Assembly (NCBI GenBank): GCA_040768925.1
Contig: JAXGLZ010000001.1
Span: 806,001-870,000 of the forward strand
From: CALNBC01 sp040768925
Lineage (GTDB): Bacteria; Bacillota; Clostridia; Christensenellales; CALWSW01
Reading direction: 5' to 3'
DNA length: 64,000 nucleotides
Positions within the stretch are counted from its first letter, which is position 1. Each line of letters starts with the position of its first letter. Below, one piece after another: positions 52,156 to 59,368 of this stretch. Both the position numbers and the translations under genes were made by a program. Under the pieces are notes generated by a model. It saw only the letters and a program-made list of their open reading frames with translations, did no database searches and was not told the origin of the DNA.

Positions 52156-52427
52156 GGATCAATTCGATTCCGCCCAAGGATTTGCTCAACAACTACACGC
52201 GCGTGCGTGAAAGGGCCACTGTGGAAAAACCCGCGTCTTTCGCGGAGAAGGCCGAGCTGACCAGCGAAGCGAAGACTTTTACGGCCGCTCTCAAGGCCGC
52301 AAAAGAGGCGGTTGAGGCGGAGCCGGCAAACAACCAGCGCCGGATCGAGGAGATTTCGCGAAAAATCGCGGATGGAACCTATTGTGTTTCCGGCGAGGAC
52401 GTAGCCAGGAAGATGCTGGGACGGTGA
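52152..52427 (+). CDS. flgM: Anti-sigma-28 factor FlgM
   Basis: 91 residues: MRINSIPPKDLLNNYTRV at the start, and the conserved C-terminal sigma-binding helices RIEEISRKIADGTYCVSGEDVARKMLGR in outline. It holds FliA inactive until it is exported through the finished hook. It overlaps the YvyF-like gene by 4 nt. Confidence 0.94.
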   Translation: MRINSIPPKDLLNNYTRVRERATVEKPASFAEKAELTSEAKTFTAALKAAKEAVEAEPANNQRRIEEISRKIADGTYCVSGEDVARKMLGR

Positions 52428-52453
52428 CCCGGCGCGAAGAAAGGAGCCCCGCC

Positions 52454-52909
52454 TTGGAGAACCGTCTTTTTCTGAAGGACTCGCTGAATGGCGAAATAGC
52501 CGTTTATCAAGAGCTGCTGCTTCTTTCCGAACAGCAAAAGGAAGCCGTCATCAACAACGACGTCAAGTCCATTTCGTCCATTGCCGAAAAGCAGCAGTCA
52601 CTGCTCAATTCCCTCAAAAAGATCAAATCCGAAAGGGACGGGCGGCTTGGCGACCTCTGGCAGAAGAGCGAAGGCGTCGAGCTTGGCGACGAGTTGAAGC
52701 GCCTTTTTGCCCGGCGGGAAAACGAGGCCGGCAAGCTTCGCGCGGCGAGCGCCCTCAACAAAACGCTGATCAACACACAGCTTGAGTACACGTCTTTTTG
52801 CATCAATCTGATTACCGGCCAGGGAAGCGTTCCGGGAACGTATTCGGGTTCCGGCACGATCAAAGACGAAGGCGTGCCCTACAGCCGTGTGATCGATCAA
52901 ACGATATGA
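52454..52909 (+). CDS. flgN: Flagellar chaperone FlgN
   Basis: 151 residues from TTG 52454 with AAAGGAG 8 nt upstream. All-helical, with the FlgN pattern YQELLLLSEQQKEAVINNDVKSI and the repeated EKQQSLL helix. It binds FlgK and FlgL for export, consistent with those genes following directly. The C-terminus is a short unstructured Gly/Ser tail. Confidence 0.88.
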   Translation: MENRLFLKDSLNGEIAVYQELLLLSEQQKEAVINNDVKSISSIAEKQQSLLNSLKKIKSERDGRLGDLWQKSEGVELGDELKRLFARRENEAGKLRAASALNKTLINTQLEYTSFCINLITGQGSVPGTYSGSGTIKDEGVPYSRVIDQTI

Positions 52910-52918
52910 GGCTATGTG

Positions 52919-54421
52919 ATGGCAGGAATATTTTACGGCCTTGAAATTGCAAGAAGGGGGCTGACCGTCAGCCAGCGGGCGATCACCCTTACGGGACACA
53001 ACGTCGCCAACGCGGATACCGAGGGGTATACCCGGCAGCGCCTGGTGATCGAATCGATCTACCCCAAGACCGGCAACCGCTTTTCGGGGACCTTTGCCAT
53101 CGGCGGCGGAGCGGACACCAAATGCATCGAACAGATGCGCAGCGATTATCTGGACCGGCAGCTTCGCGGCGAGTATTCGGCCCTGGGCCAGTGGAGCACG
53201 CGCTCCGAGGAATTGCAGTTCGTCGAATCCATATTGGACGAGACCTCTACAACAGGAAGCCTTTCCGCCGTTCTTGCGGATTTTTATAAGAGCATCAGCA
53301 AACTCACCACAGAGCCGGACAGCAGCGAAGTCCGCACCAATCTTCAGCTGAACGGCATCAAGCTGTGCGAGAAGCTCAATTATTACTACGACAAGCTGAT
53401 AGACGCCCAAAACCTGTATAACGATACGATGAAGGTCACGGTGGATGATATCAACGTCATGCTGACCGGCATCGCCAACTACAACTACGAGATCCGGGCC
53501 TATGAAATGAACGGCCAGCTGGCCAGCGAGCTGCGGGACCGGCGGAATCTCCTGCTGGACGAGCTTTCCCAGGCGGTGAGCATCACCTATTCCGAGAACG
53601 CCGAGGGCCAGCTTTCCGTTTTTGTGGAGGGTCATAAGCTTGTGGATCACAAGGATGTGACGCCCCTGAAAGCCGTTGCGGACAAGACGGGCGTGGTTTC
53701 CGGAACCTCGGGCTACTATTCGGTTTGCGTCGAGGACCCGGACACGGGGGACGATATCGAACTCACCCTGACCGGCGGCTCGCTAAAGGCGTATCAGGAC
53801 CTGCGCGACGGCAACACGGTGAACAACGTCGGCGTCCCCTATCTGATGGAGCAGCTGAACACCCTGGCCAGAAGCCTTGCGAAGGCGTTTAACGCGGTTC
53901 ACGAAAAGGGCCACACGATTCCCTACGACGGGGGCAGCTCAAAGACCGGCGTAAAGTTTTTCAATGTTGAGGGCGGGGATTACGCCAAGGTTACCGCGGG
54001 CAACATCTCCCTTTCGGACGAAGTCCTGGAGAACGCGTTCAACATCGCGGCCTCCAGCAAGCCCGTCGACCTCGACGCTGCGGACACGCAAAAGGGCAAC
54101 AACGAAAACGCCCTGGACCTTTATGCGCTGACCTCCAGCACCAAGATCGACACGGTCGGCAATTTTCAGGATTTTTTGAAGGGCTTTGTGGTGCAGGTGG
54201 GGATTTCCAGCTCCAGCGCGAAGGAAATGGCTAAAAGCCAGACCACCATCGTGAGCAATCTCGAAACGAGGAAGGAATCGGTCTCCGGCGTTTCAATAGA
54301 CGAGGAGATGATCGGCCTGATCTCGTACCAGTACGCTTATTCCGCGGCGGCCAGGGTGCTGACCGCGCTGGACGAGGCGCTGGAAACGCTGATCAACGGC
54401 ACGGGCAGAGTCGGCCGTTAG
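52919..54421 (+). CDS. flgK: Hook-associated protein FlgK (HAP1)
   Basis: 500 residues from ATG 52919. N-terminal GLEIARRGLTVSQRAITLTGHNVANADTEGYTRQ signature in outline, the NYNYEIRAYEMNGQ helix, the LRDRRNLLLDELS segment, and C-terminal SGVSIDEEMIGLISYQYAYSAAARVLTALDEALETLI. It forms the hook-filament junction with FlgL. Confidence 0.95.
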   Translation: MAGIFYGLEIARRGLTVSQRAITLTGHNVANADTEGYTRQRLVIESIYPKTGNRFSGTFAIGGGADTKCIEQMRSDYLDRQLRGEYSALGQWSTRSEELQFVESILDETSTTGSLSAVLADFYKSISKLTTEPDSSEVRTNLQLNGIKLCEKLNYYYDKLIDAQNLYNDTMKVTVDDINVMLTGIANYNYEIRAYEMNGQLASELRDRRNLLLDELSQAVSITYSENAEGQLSVFVEGHKLVDHKDVTPLKAVADKTGVVSGTSGYYSVCVEDPDTGDDIELTLTGGSLKAYQDLRDGNTVNNVGVPYLMEQLNTLARSLAKAFNAVHEKGHTIPYDGGSSKTGVKFFNVEGGDYAKVTAGNISLSDEVLENAFNIAASSKPVDLDAADTQKGNNENALDLYALTSSTKIDTVGNFQDFLKGFVVQVGISSSSAKEMAKSQTTIVSNLETRKESVSGVSIDEEMIGLISYQYAYSAAARVLTALDEALETLINGTGRVGR

Positions 54422-54437
54422 CCAAAAGGGGGCAGTC

Positions 54438-55373
54438 ATGCGCATCACCAACAATATGATGATGAAGAATTACCTCGGCAACCTGAACAATAATCTGACC
54501 AATCTGACGGATTATCAGTACAAGGTCGCTACGGGGAAAAACATCAATACTCTTTCGGATGATCCCATCGGGCTCATTTCGATCATGAACAGCAACGTCA
54601 AGCTGCAGAAAAACGCCGAATATCAGGAAACGGTCGAATCCGCCACAGCCTGGCTGACCCAGACGGATTCCTCGGTTTATCAGATGAACCAGATCCTGCA
54701 GTCCGCCTACGAGGCGCTGATTTCCGCCACGAGCGACAGCCAGTCAGCGGAAGACAAGAAGGCCACCGCAGAATACATCGCCCAGCTGAGGGATCAGGCG
54801 CTGACCATCGCCAACAACCAGAACGGCAGCAAATACCTGTTCGGCGGATACAACGTCAACAATAAGCCCTTTACTGTGGACAGCAGCGGGAACATATTAT
54901 ACAATGGCCTTGACCTTACCGACGCGACGAATCCGGACCTGATCGCCGCACAGGGCCAGTCCGTCGCGTACGAGATCGGCGCCGGCATCGTGATGGACAT
55001 ATCCATCACCGGCGTTGAGCTGATGGGCAAGGGCGAGGGGAATATTTACACCGTGCTGGACAATCTGTATAACGCCCTGATGAGCGACGCTTCCGCCGAG
55101 GAGCTCGGCACCTATATCACCAGCATTCAGGATTGCCAGAGCAGCGTGATGAGCACCGACGCGAAAGTCGGCGGCATCCTCAACAGGCTGACTTTGCTGA
55201 AAAATCGCTATGAGGAGGAAGACCTGACCTACAAGGAGCTCAAATCCAATGTCGAGGACGTGGACCTCGCCGAGGCATATACGAACTACGTCATGTCGAT
55301 GACCGTTTACAACGCCGCGCTGAAGGTGGGCACGCAGATCATTCAGGCTTCCATATTGGATTATCTCAGATAG
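54438..55373 (+). CDS. flgL: Hook-associated protein FlgL (HAP3)
   Basis: 311 residues with flagellin-like ends: MRITNNMMMKNYLGNLNNNL, ATGKNINTLSDDP at the start, and DLAEAYTNYVMSMTVYNAALKVGTQIIQ at the end. The second junction protein. It is 16 nt after flgK with AAAGGGGG upstream. Confidence 0.95.
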   Translation: MRITNNMMMKNYLGNLNNNLTNLTDYQYKVATGKNINTLSDDPIGLISIMNSNVKLQKNAEYQETVESATAWLTQTDSSVYQMNQILQSAYEALISATSDSQSAEDKKATAEYIAQLRDQALTIANNQNGSKYLFGGYNVNNKPFTVDSSGNILYNGLDLTDATNPDLIAAQGQSVAYEIGAGIVMDISITGVELMGKGEGNIYTVLDNLYNALMSDASAEELGTYITSIQDCQSSVMSTDAKVGGILNRLTLLKNRYEEEDLTYKELKSNVEDVDLAEAYTNYVMSMTVYNAALKVGTQIIQASILDYLR

Positions 55374-55414
55374 CGTTTTTTGTCGGGCGGGCTCCGCAAT
55401 AGGGAGGGGAAGGC

Positions 55415-55894
55415 ATGATTATCGAAACCCGGTTTGGAACATCGGAAACAAGCGAAAATAAACTGATTGATTTTCCGGCAGGTCTTCCCGGATTTGAAGA
55501 CCTGCGCAAATTCATCATCGTCGAGGCGGACAACACAAAGCCGATCTATTGGCTGCAGTCGATCGAAAACAAGCATATCGCGCTGCCCGTGATCGTGTCC
55601 TTCGCGATCATAAACGATTATAATATCGACGTCCGGGAAAACGAGCTCGAGGATCTTGACCTTGAAAGCAAGAACGACCTTTTGATTCTGAACGTTGTGG
55701 TGATTCCCGAGGATATCCGGAAAATGACCGTCAACCTTGCCGCCCCGGTGGTGATCAACGCAAAGCGGGGAATCGGCAAGCAGATCATCATCGATGCCGC
55801 CGAGCTTCCGCTTCGGTTCCCGGTATATGAAGCCATACGGAATAGCTTAAAAGGAGGCGAAAAGGATGCTGGTTCTCTCTCGGAAAACGGGTGA
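55415..55894 (+). CDS. fliW: Flagellar assembly factor FliW
   Basis: 159 residues. Conserved IDFPAGLPGFEDLRKFIIVEAD near the start and the late NLAAPVVINAKRGIGKQIII. FliW binds free flagellin or CsrA; when flagellin is consumed by assembly it frees the way to inhibit CsrA. AGGGAGGGG lies before the ATG. It overlaps csrA by 29 nt. Confidence 0.95.
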   Translation: MIIETRFGTSETSENKLIDFPAGLPGFEDLRKFIIVEADNTKPIYWLQSIENKHIALPVIVSFAIINDYNIDVRENELEDLDLESKNDLLILNVVVIPEDIRKMTVNLAAPVVINAKRGIGKQIIIDAAELPLRFPVYEAIRNSLKGGEKDAGSLSENG

Positions 55895-56078
55895 AGGGAT
55901 CACGCTGGATCAAAATATCACCATCAACATCCTTTCTGTTGACGGCGACCGGGTGCGCATCGGCATCAAAGCGCCCATAGACACGCGCATATTCCGCAGC
56001 GAACTCCTGGAAGAAACGATCCACACAAACCGCGAAGCGGCAAAAGCCCCGGTTTTGAGCCTTGCCGAGCTGGACTGA
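55866..56078 (+). CDS. csrA: Translational regulator CsrA
   Basis: 70 residues. Full pattern MLVLSRKTGEGITLDQNI, VRIGIKAPIDTRIFRSEL. It binds GGA motifs in mRNA leaders. AAGGAGG lies inside the end of fliW. The flagellin leader, 2 kb away, carries two candidate CsrA sites. Confidence 0.96.
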   Translation: MLVLSRKTGEGITLDQNITINILSVDGDRVRIGIKAPIDTRIFRSELLEETIHTNREAAKAPVLSLAELD

Positions 56079-56212
56079 GCGTTGAAAGCCCGCGGGGCGA
56101 ATACTCCCGCCCCTGTCGCATGATCCGCGGTTTTTCAAAGGGATATCAGACTGCAGCCGGCCCATGAAGCCGCGTGCAAACTGAATTTTGATCCGCTAAT
56201 GAGCCTGCTGGT

Positions 56213-56237
56213 TAAAAGACCGTGGGCCTTTTCTTTT
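56213..56237 (+). terminator. Weak terminator after csrA
   Basis: AAAAGACC, 3-nt loop, GGCCTTTT with one A-C mismatch, then CTTTT. It lies 135 nt downstream of the csrA stop; nothing else is seen before repeat R4. Confidence 0.45.
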
Positions 56238-56512
56238 GAATCGATCCGGGCCGGTTGCGAACGGCACAGGAGGGTGCCTGCGGTCCGCACAATATATGTA
56301 GAAGATAGTTCTTTTCAAGGGGCTGCCCGCATGGCGCGATGCCGGGCGATCGACACCGCCGCGCGGCGTGCCGAAAGGCTGCGCCGAGGATCAAACCGCC
56401 GCCCAAAGGAACGCCCCGCTTGTTTGAAAGCGGGGCGTTAGACTGTCGAAAAGCCCTATCATGGGTTTCAGGGGCCAAAGCCCCTAAAACCTAATCAAAA
56501 CTGACGATATGA

Positions 56513-56565
56513 GCCGGGATCACACATTCCGGCACCTCATCGAGGATTGATGCCGGCTGCGCCGA
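56513..56565 (+). repeat. 53-nt internal module, first site of R4
   Basis: The module begins GCCGGGATCACACATTCCGG and ends ATGCCGGCTGCGCCGA. It interrupts the hairpin CTGACG..GCGTCAG that is closed in R2. It matches the second R4 module at 45 of 53 positions by eye. Confidence 0.75.
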
Positions 56566-56622
56566 AAATTGATGCGTCAGTTTTGCCGTACCATTTCGGC
56601 CATTTTGGCCGGAATTACCTTC

Positions 56623-56675
56623 GCCGGAATCACAGATTCCGACACTTCAATAAGGATGGATGCCGGCTGCGCCGA
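56623..56675 (+). repeat. 53-nt internal module, second site of R4
   Basis: Begins GCCGGAATCACAGATTCCGA, same end as module 1. It lies between GGAATTACC and TTGCGCGAAGCG, where R1 and R2 have no insert and R3 has the same module (39025-39077). Confidence 0.75.
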
Positions 56676-56739
56676 CGGCCTTGCGCGAAGCGAAAAACCA
56701 ACCTGCGAAGCGGCCCGCGGGCCGCTTTGACGCCCAACA

Positions 56740-56763
56740 GCCCCGCTTGTTTGAAAGCGGGGC
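56740..56763. terminator. Hairpin between csrA and flagellin, candidate bidirectional terminator
   Basis: GCCCCGC, 10-nt loop, GCGGGGC, extended by AACA/TGTT. It is about 50 nt past the flagellin stop. The T run is poor on the minus strand, so its strength there is doubtful. Confidence 0.4.
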
Positions 56764-56813
56764 TGTTGGTTGTGAATCCAAGTAGTTGGGGATTCAGGCC
56801 GGGGCCTGACTGG

Positions 56814-57971
56814 TTACCTGAGCAGGGAGAGCACGTTCTGGGGCGCGTTGTTCGCCTGGGCAAGCATGGAGGTCGCGGCCTGTACCATGATGCTGGTCTG
56901 GGTGTACTTGGTCATTTCCTTGGCCATGTCGATGTCGCGGATGCGGCTTTCGGCAGACTGGAGGTTCTCGGCCGAGGTATCCAGGTTGTTGATCTTGTGC
57001 TCGAGCCTGTTCTGCATGGCGCCCAGGGCGGCGCGCTGGGTGGAAACGGAGTTGATGGCTTTGCCCACCGTGGTGATCGCCGAGCTGGCACCGTCGCGGG
57101 CGGCGATGGAAGCGGCACTGACGCCGAGCGCTTCGGAACCCATGTCTCCGATGGAAAGGGACAGCGTGTCGCCATTGTTGGCGCCGGTCTGAATGATGAG
57201 GGCGACGTCGGGATCAACCTCAATCTCCAGCGAACTGATGTCAGAACCGGCGGCCGACAATGCGTCGATGGCGGTTTGATCAAGCGTAATGGTCCCTACC
57301 TTAGTAGTACCATCCATGATGTCATAGACCGTGCCGGCTGCGAAGGGAGTGTCGTCACCGCTTGACGAAATGGTGTACTCCTTGGAAGTATCGCTATCCG
57401 AGATCACAAGGGTAGCGGGAGCATCATCCTCTGCTGCCGTATACGCAAATCCGTAAGTGCCCGCGTCAAACTTTTCTGCGCCGGTGAGGGTCATGCCGTT
57501 CTTCAGGGCAAGGGCCTCATCCACTGCGGTTCCGGTAAACTTTGCGGTGGCCAAAGAACCGTCGAGCAGCTTGCGGCCGTTGAAGTCAGCCTTGTTGGCG
57601 ATGTCGTCGATTTCCTTGATCAGCTGCTGGAATTCCGCGTCCAGAGCGTTGCGGTCGATGCCCTCGTTCGTGTCCGAAGCGGACTGAACCGAGAGTTCGC
57701 GCATGCGCTGGAGAATGGATTCGGTTTCTTCAAGAGCGCCTTCAGCGGTCTGAACGAGGGAGATCGCGTCCTGGCTGTTCTTGGAAGCCATGTTCAGGCC
57801 ACGGATCTGGGCGCGCATCTTTTCGGAAATCGCAAGGCCGGCGGCGTCGTCCGCCGCGTTGTTGATCCGGTAACCGGAAGAGAGCCGGGAAGTGGCTTTG
57901 GCCATGTTGTCGTTGTTGATCGCGTACTGGCGATGGGTGTTCATGGCCATGATGTTGTTGTTGATACGCAT
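56814..57971 (-). CDS. hag: Flagellin
   Basis: 385 residues. N-terminal D0/D1: MRINNNIMAMNTHRQYAINN, SSGYRINNAADDAAGLAISEKMRAQIRGLNMASKN in outline, then LQRMRELSVQSASDTN. A variable central region (about 145-290) is rich in Asp, Thr and Ala. C-terminal D1/D0: SRIRDIDMAKEMTKYTQTSIMVQAATSMLAQANNAPQNVLSLL in outline. The major filament protein, on the minus strand, opposite to the surrounding flagellar genes, with its own sigma-28 promoter. GGAGGATT lies 5 nt before the ATG. It is the only flagellin gene in the window. Confidence 0.97.
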   Translation of the reverse strand: MRINNNIMAMNTHRQYAINNDNMAKATSRLSSGYRINNAADDAAGLAISEKMRAQIRGLNMASKNSQDAISLVQTAEGALEETESILQRMRELSVQSASDTNEGIDRNALDAEFQQLIKEIDDIANKADFNGRKLLDGSLATAKFTGTAVDEALALKNGMTLTGAEKFDAGTYGFAYTAAEDDAPATLVISDSDTSKEYTISSSGDDTPFAAGTVYDIMDGTTKVGTITLDQTAIDALSAAGSDISSLEIEVDPDVALIIQTGANNGDTLSLSIGDMGSEALGVSAASIAARDGASSAITTVGKAINSVSTQRAALGAMQNRLEHKINNLDTSAENLQSAESRIRDIDMAKEMTKYTQTSIMVQAATSMLAQANNAPQNVLSLLR

Positions 57972-57976
57972 TTTTT

Positions 57977-58024
57977 AATCCTCCATGATTCAATTTGCGT
58001 TTTTGTTGCTTTGCATCCATGCAA
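57977..58024 (-). promoter_or_regulatory. Candidate CsrA-binding sites in the flagellin leader
   Basis: On the minus strand, TTGCA-TGGA-TGCAA (58024-58011) is a 5-bp hairpin with GGA in the loop. About 30 nt further on, the Shine-Dalgarno GGAGGATT (57984-57977) holds a second GGA. This two-site layout is the one used for CsrA repression of hag in Bacillus. fliW and csrA are 2 kb away. Confidence 0.6.
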
Positions 58025-58087
58025 TTTTCGAGAAAAACTGCGGCGCTTAGGCGCCTAAAGCACCGCCGGTTTCAACTCTTAACAATA

Positions 58088-58114
58088 TTATCGGCAGGAA
58101 GGGCAAGCACTTAA
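58088..58114 (-). promoter_or_regulatory. Sigma-28 promoter of flagellin
   Basis: On the minus strand TTAA (58114-58111), 15 nt, GCCGATAA (58095-58088). It gives a leader of about 110 nt with a TTAGGCGCCTAA palindrome and the CsrA-type hairpin. Confidence 0.85.
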
Positions 58115-58423
58115 CAGCGAACCCAAAAAAATGCGGTTTTTATGCCGAAAAAGGGTTTTCCAAAAAGTTTTGTGACCGGGCCTGCCGAATCTGTGACCGG
58201 ATTTTAATGTATGCGGATCAGCTGAATTTTCATGCCTATCCGGTGCGGGATATGGTGTGAGAAATACAAAAAACCCTTTATCTGCGGGCATTTACGGCCC
58301 TTTTCTTGTGTACGTTTGCATGCGATTGTTTCCTAAATTAATGTGATTTGATGCGTAAAAATTCCATCTCAGAGGTTCCGGGATTTCAACTATTTACCAG
58401 TTTTTTACACAATTAGGAGAAGC

Positions 58424-58452
58424 TTGGAAACCAGGTTTAGTCATGGTATAAT
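58424..58452 (+). promoter_or_regulatory. Sigma-A promoter far upstream of fliF
   Basis: TTGGAA (58424-58429), 17 nt, a perfect TATAAT (58447-58452). The next annotated gene on this strand is fliF, about 900 nt downstream, so either a long leader or a non-coding transcript begins here. Confidence 0.6.
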
Positions 58453-59368
58453 AATGCAGAATTAAGCAAACGAGCGAAAAAATACCTGGTCCCGGCCCGG
58501 AGCGGCGCGTCTGTGCCCTCCCGTGCCGGAAAATTCGCCGGTTGCCGCAAAGATGCCGGAAACACTCCCGATCCGTTTTGTGACCCCGACCCGGCCGGCT
58601 GAGCAATGCAGGCAGACACAACCGGGACTGCGGAAAAGTGCGGTCGGCGCGCCAAATACCCGCTGCGATCTGACCGAAAAAAGGAATGGCGGGGGGGGCC
58701 TCCCGTTGATCCGCCCCGCGGCCCCGGCCATCTACCTTCGCCGCCGGGGGGATCAAAGGCGAAAGTCAAACCCGCGGATTCGTCAAGCCATGTTGGGCGC
58801 CCGGCGGCAAGACCGTTAAAAAAAAGGCCGTTTTGCCAGCCGCCGGGTGTCTCCCGCAACGGGCGGCGCGCCGGCGGACCTGCCCGAACCGCAAGCATCC
58901 GCCGGTATCTGCGGGCCCCGGTATTCGCCGTAAATGCAGAGGAACCCTAACCCACACGTTTTGCCTTAAGGGAAGCACGCATCGCTGTGTTGCCTTTTCA
59001 CCTCAGCCCAACATCGCCATGCTTTCCGGCTTTTTGACTTCTTCGGCAATTTCGGATGCCGCTCCCCAAACGAAAGGGGCCGCGAAGGCTCCGTCCGGTC
59101 AGCGAAGACGAAAAATCCCCCCAATCCCATACCTCCTGGCGCATGGATTCGGCGCCTCTTATCCCAGGCGGCGCCGATGGTCGAACAGCTTTTTTTATGC
59201 CGGTTTTGCAGAGAAATCCTGTTGAATCCTGTCGATCTGCATGCATTGGGGCCAGCCGGTCACAAAAGCATGATTTTGGGATGATATTTCGGCGGGAAGG
59301 AACAAATAGTTGCTGGAATAAAGCTGAAAACAGCGATACATTCCAAACGTTAAGGAATAGGCGGATAC
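58453..59368 (+). other. Unexplained 0.9-kb stretch between promoter and fliF
   Basis: Very GC-rich in the first half, with strong hairpins, including CCCGGCGGC (58800-58808) with GCCGCCGGG (58839-58847) and G/C runs at about 58690-58735. The second half is less GC-rich. Open frames on both strands (up to about 150 codons) overlap each other, lack ribosome sites and show no recognisable domain. No known RNA family signature (RNase P, tmRNA, 4.5S, riboswitch) was found. It may be a long untranslated leader, a decayed gene or an unrecognised RNA. Confidence 0.4.

Larger units (their letters stand above)
56413..56763 (+). repeat. Modular intergenic repeat, copy R4 (longest, two internal modules)
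   Basis: Direct orientation. It starts with CGAAAAGCCCTATCATGGG and contains TTTCAGGGGCC, CTGACG, module 1, GCGTCAGTTTTGCCGTACCATTTCGGCC, module 2, TTGCGCGAAGCGAAAA and a CGGCCCGCGGGCCG hairpin. The flanking hairpins at 56413-56436 and 56740-56763 are identical over 24 nt; outside that core the second has one extra A-T pair, so both still fold. It separates csrA from convergent flagellin. Confidence 0.85.

Noticed and set aside
56413..56763. CRISPR array or riboswitch as an explanation for the intergenic repeats
   Set aside because: There is no regular repeat-spacer periodicity and no cas genes, and the copies occur in both orientations and downstream as well as upstream of genes.
58437..58950. 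Overlapping frames of 98-153 codons in the region before fliF
   Set aside because: Frames on both strands overlap, are Arg/Pro/Gly-rich and have no ribosome sites or domains; kept only as an unexplained non-coding region.
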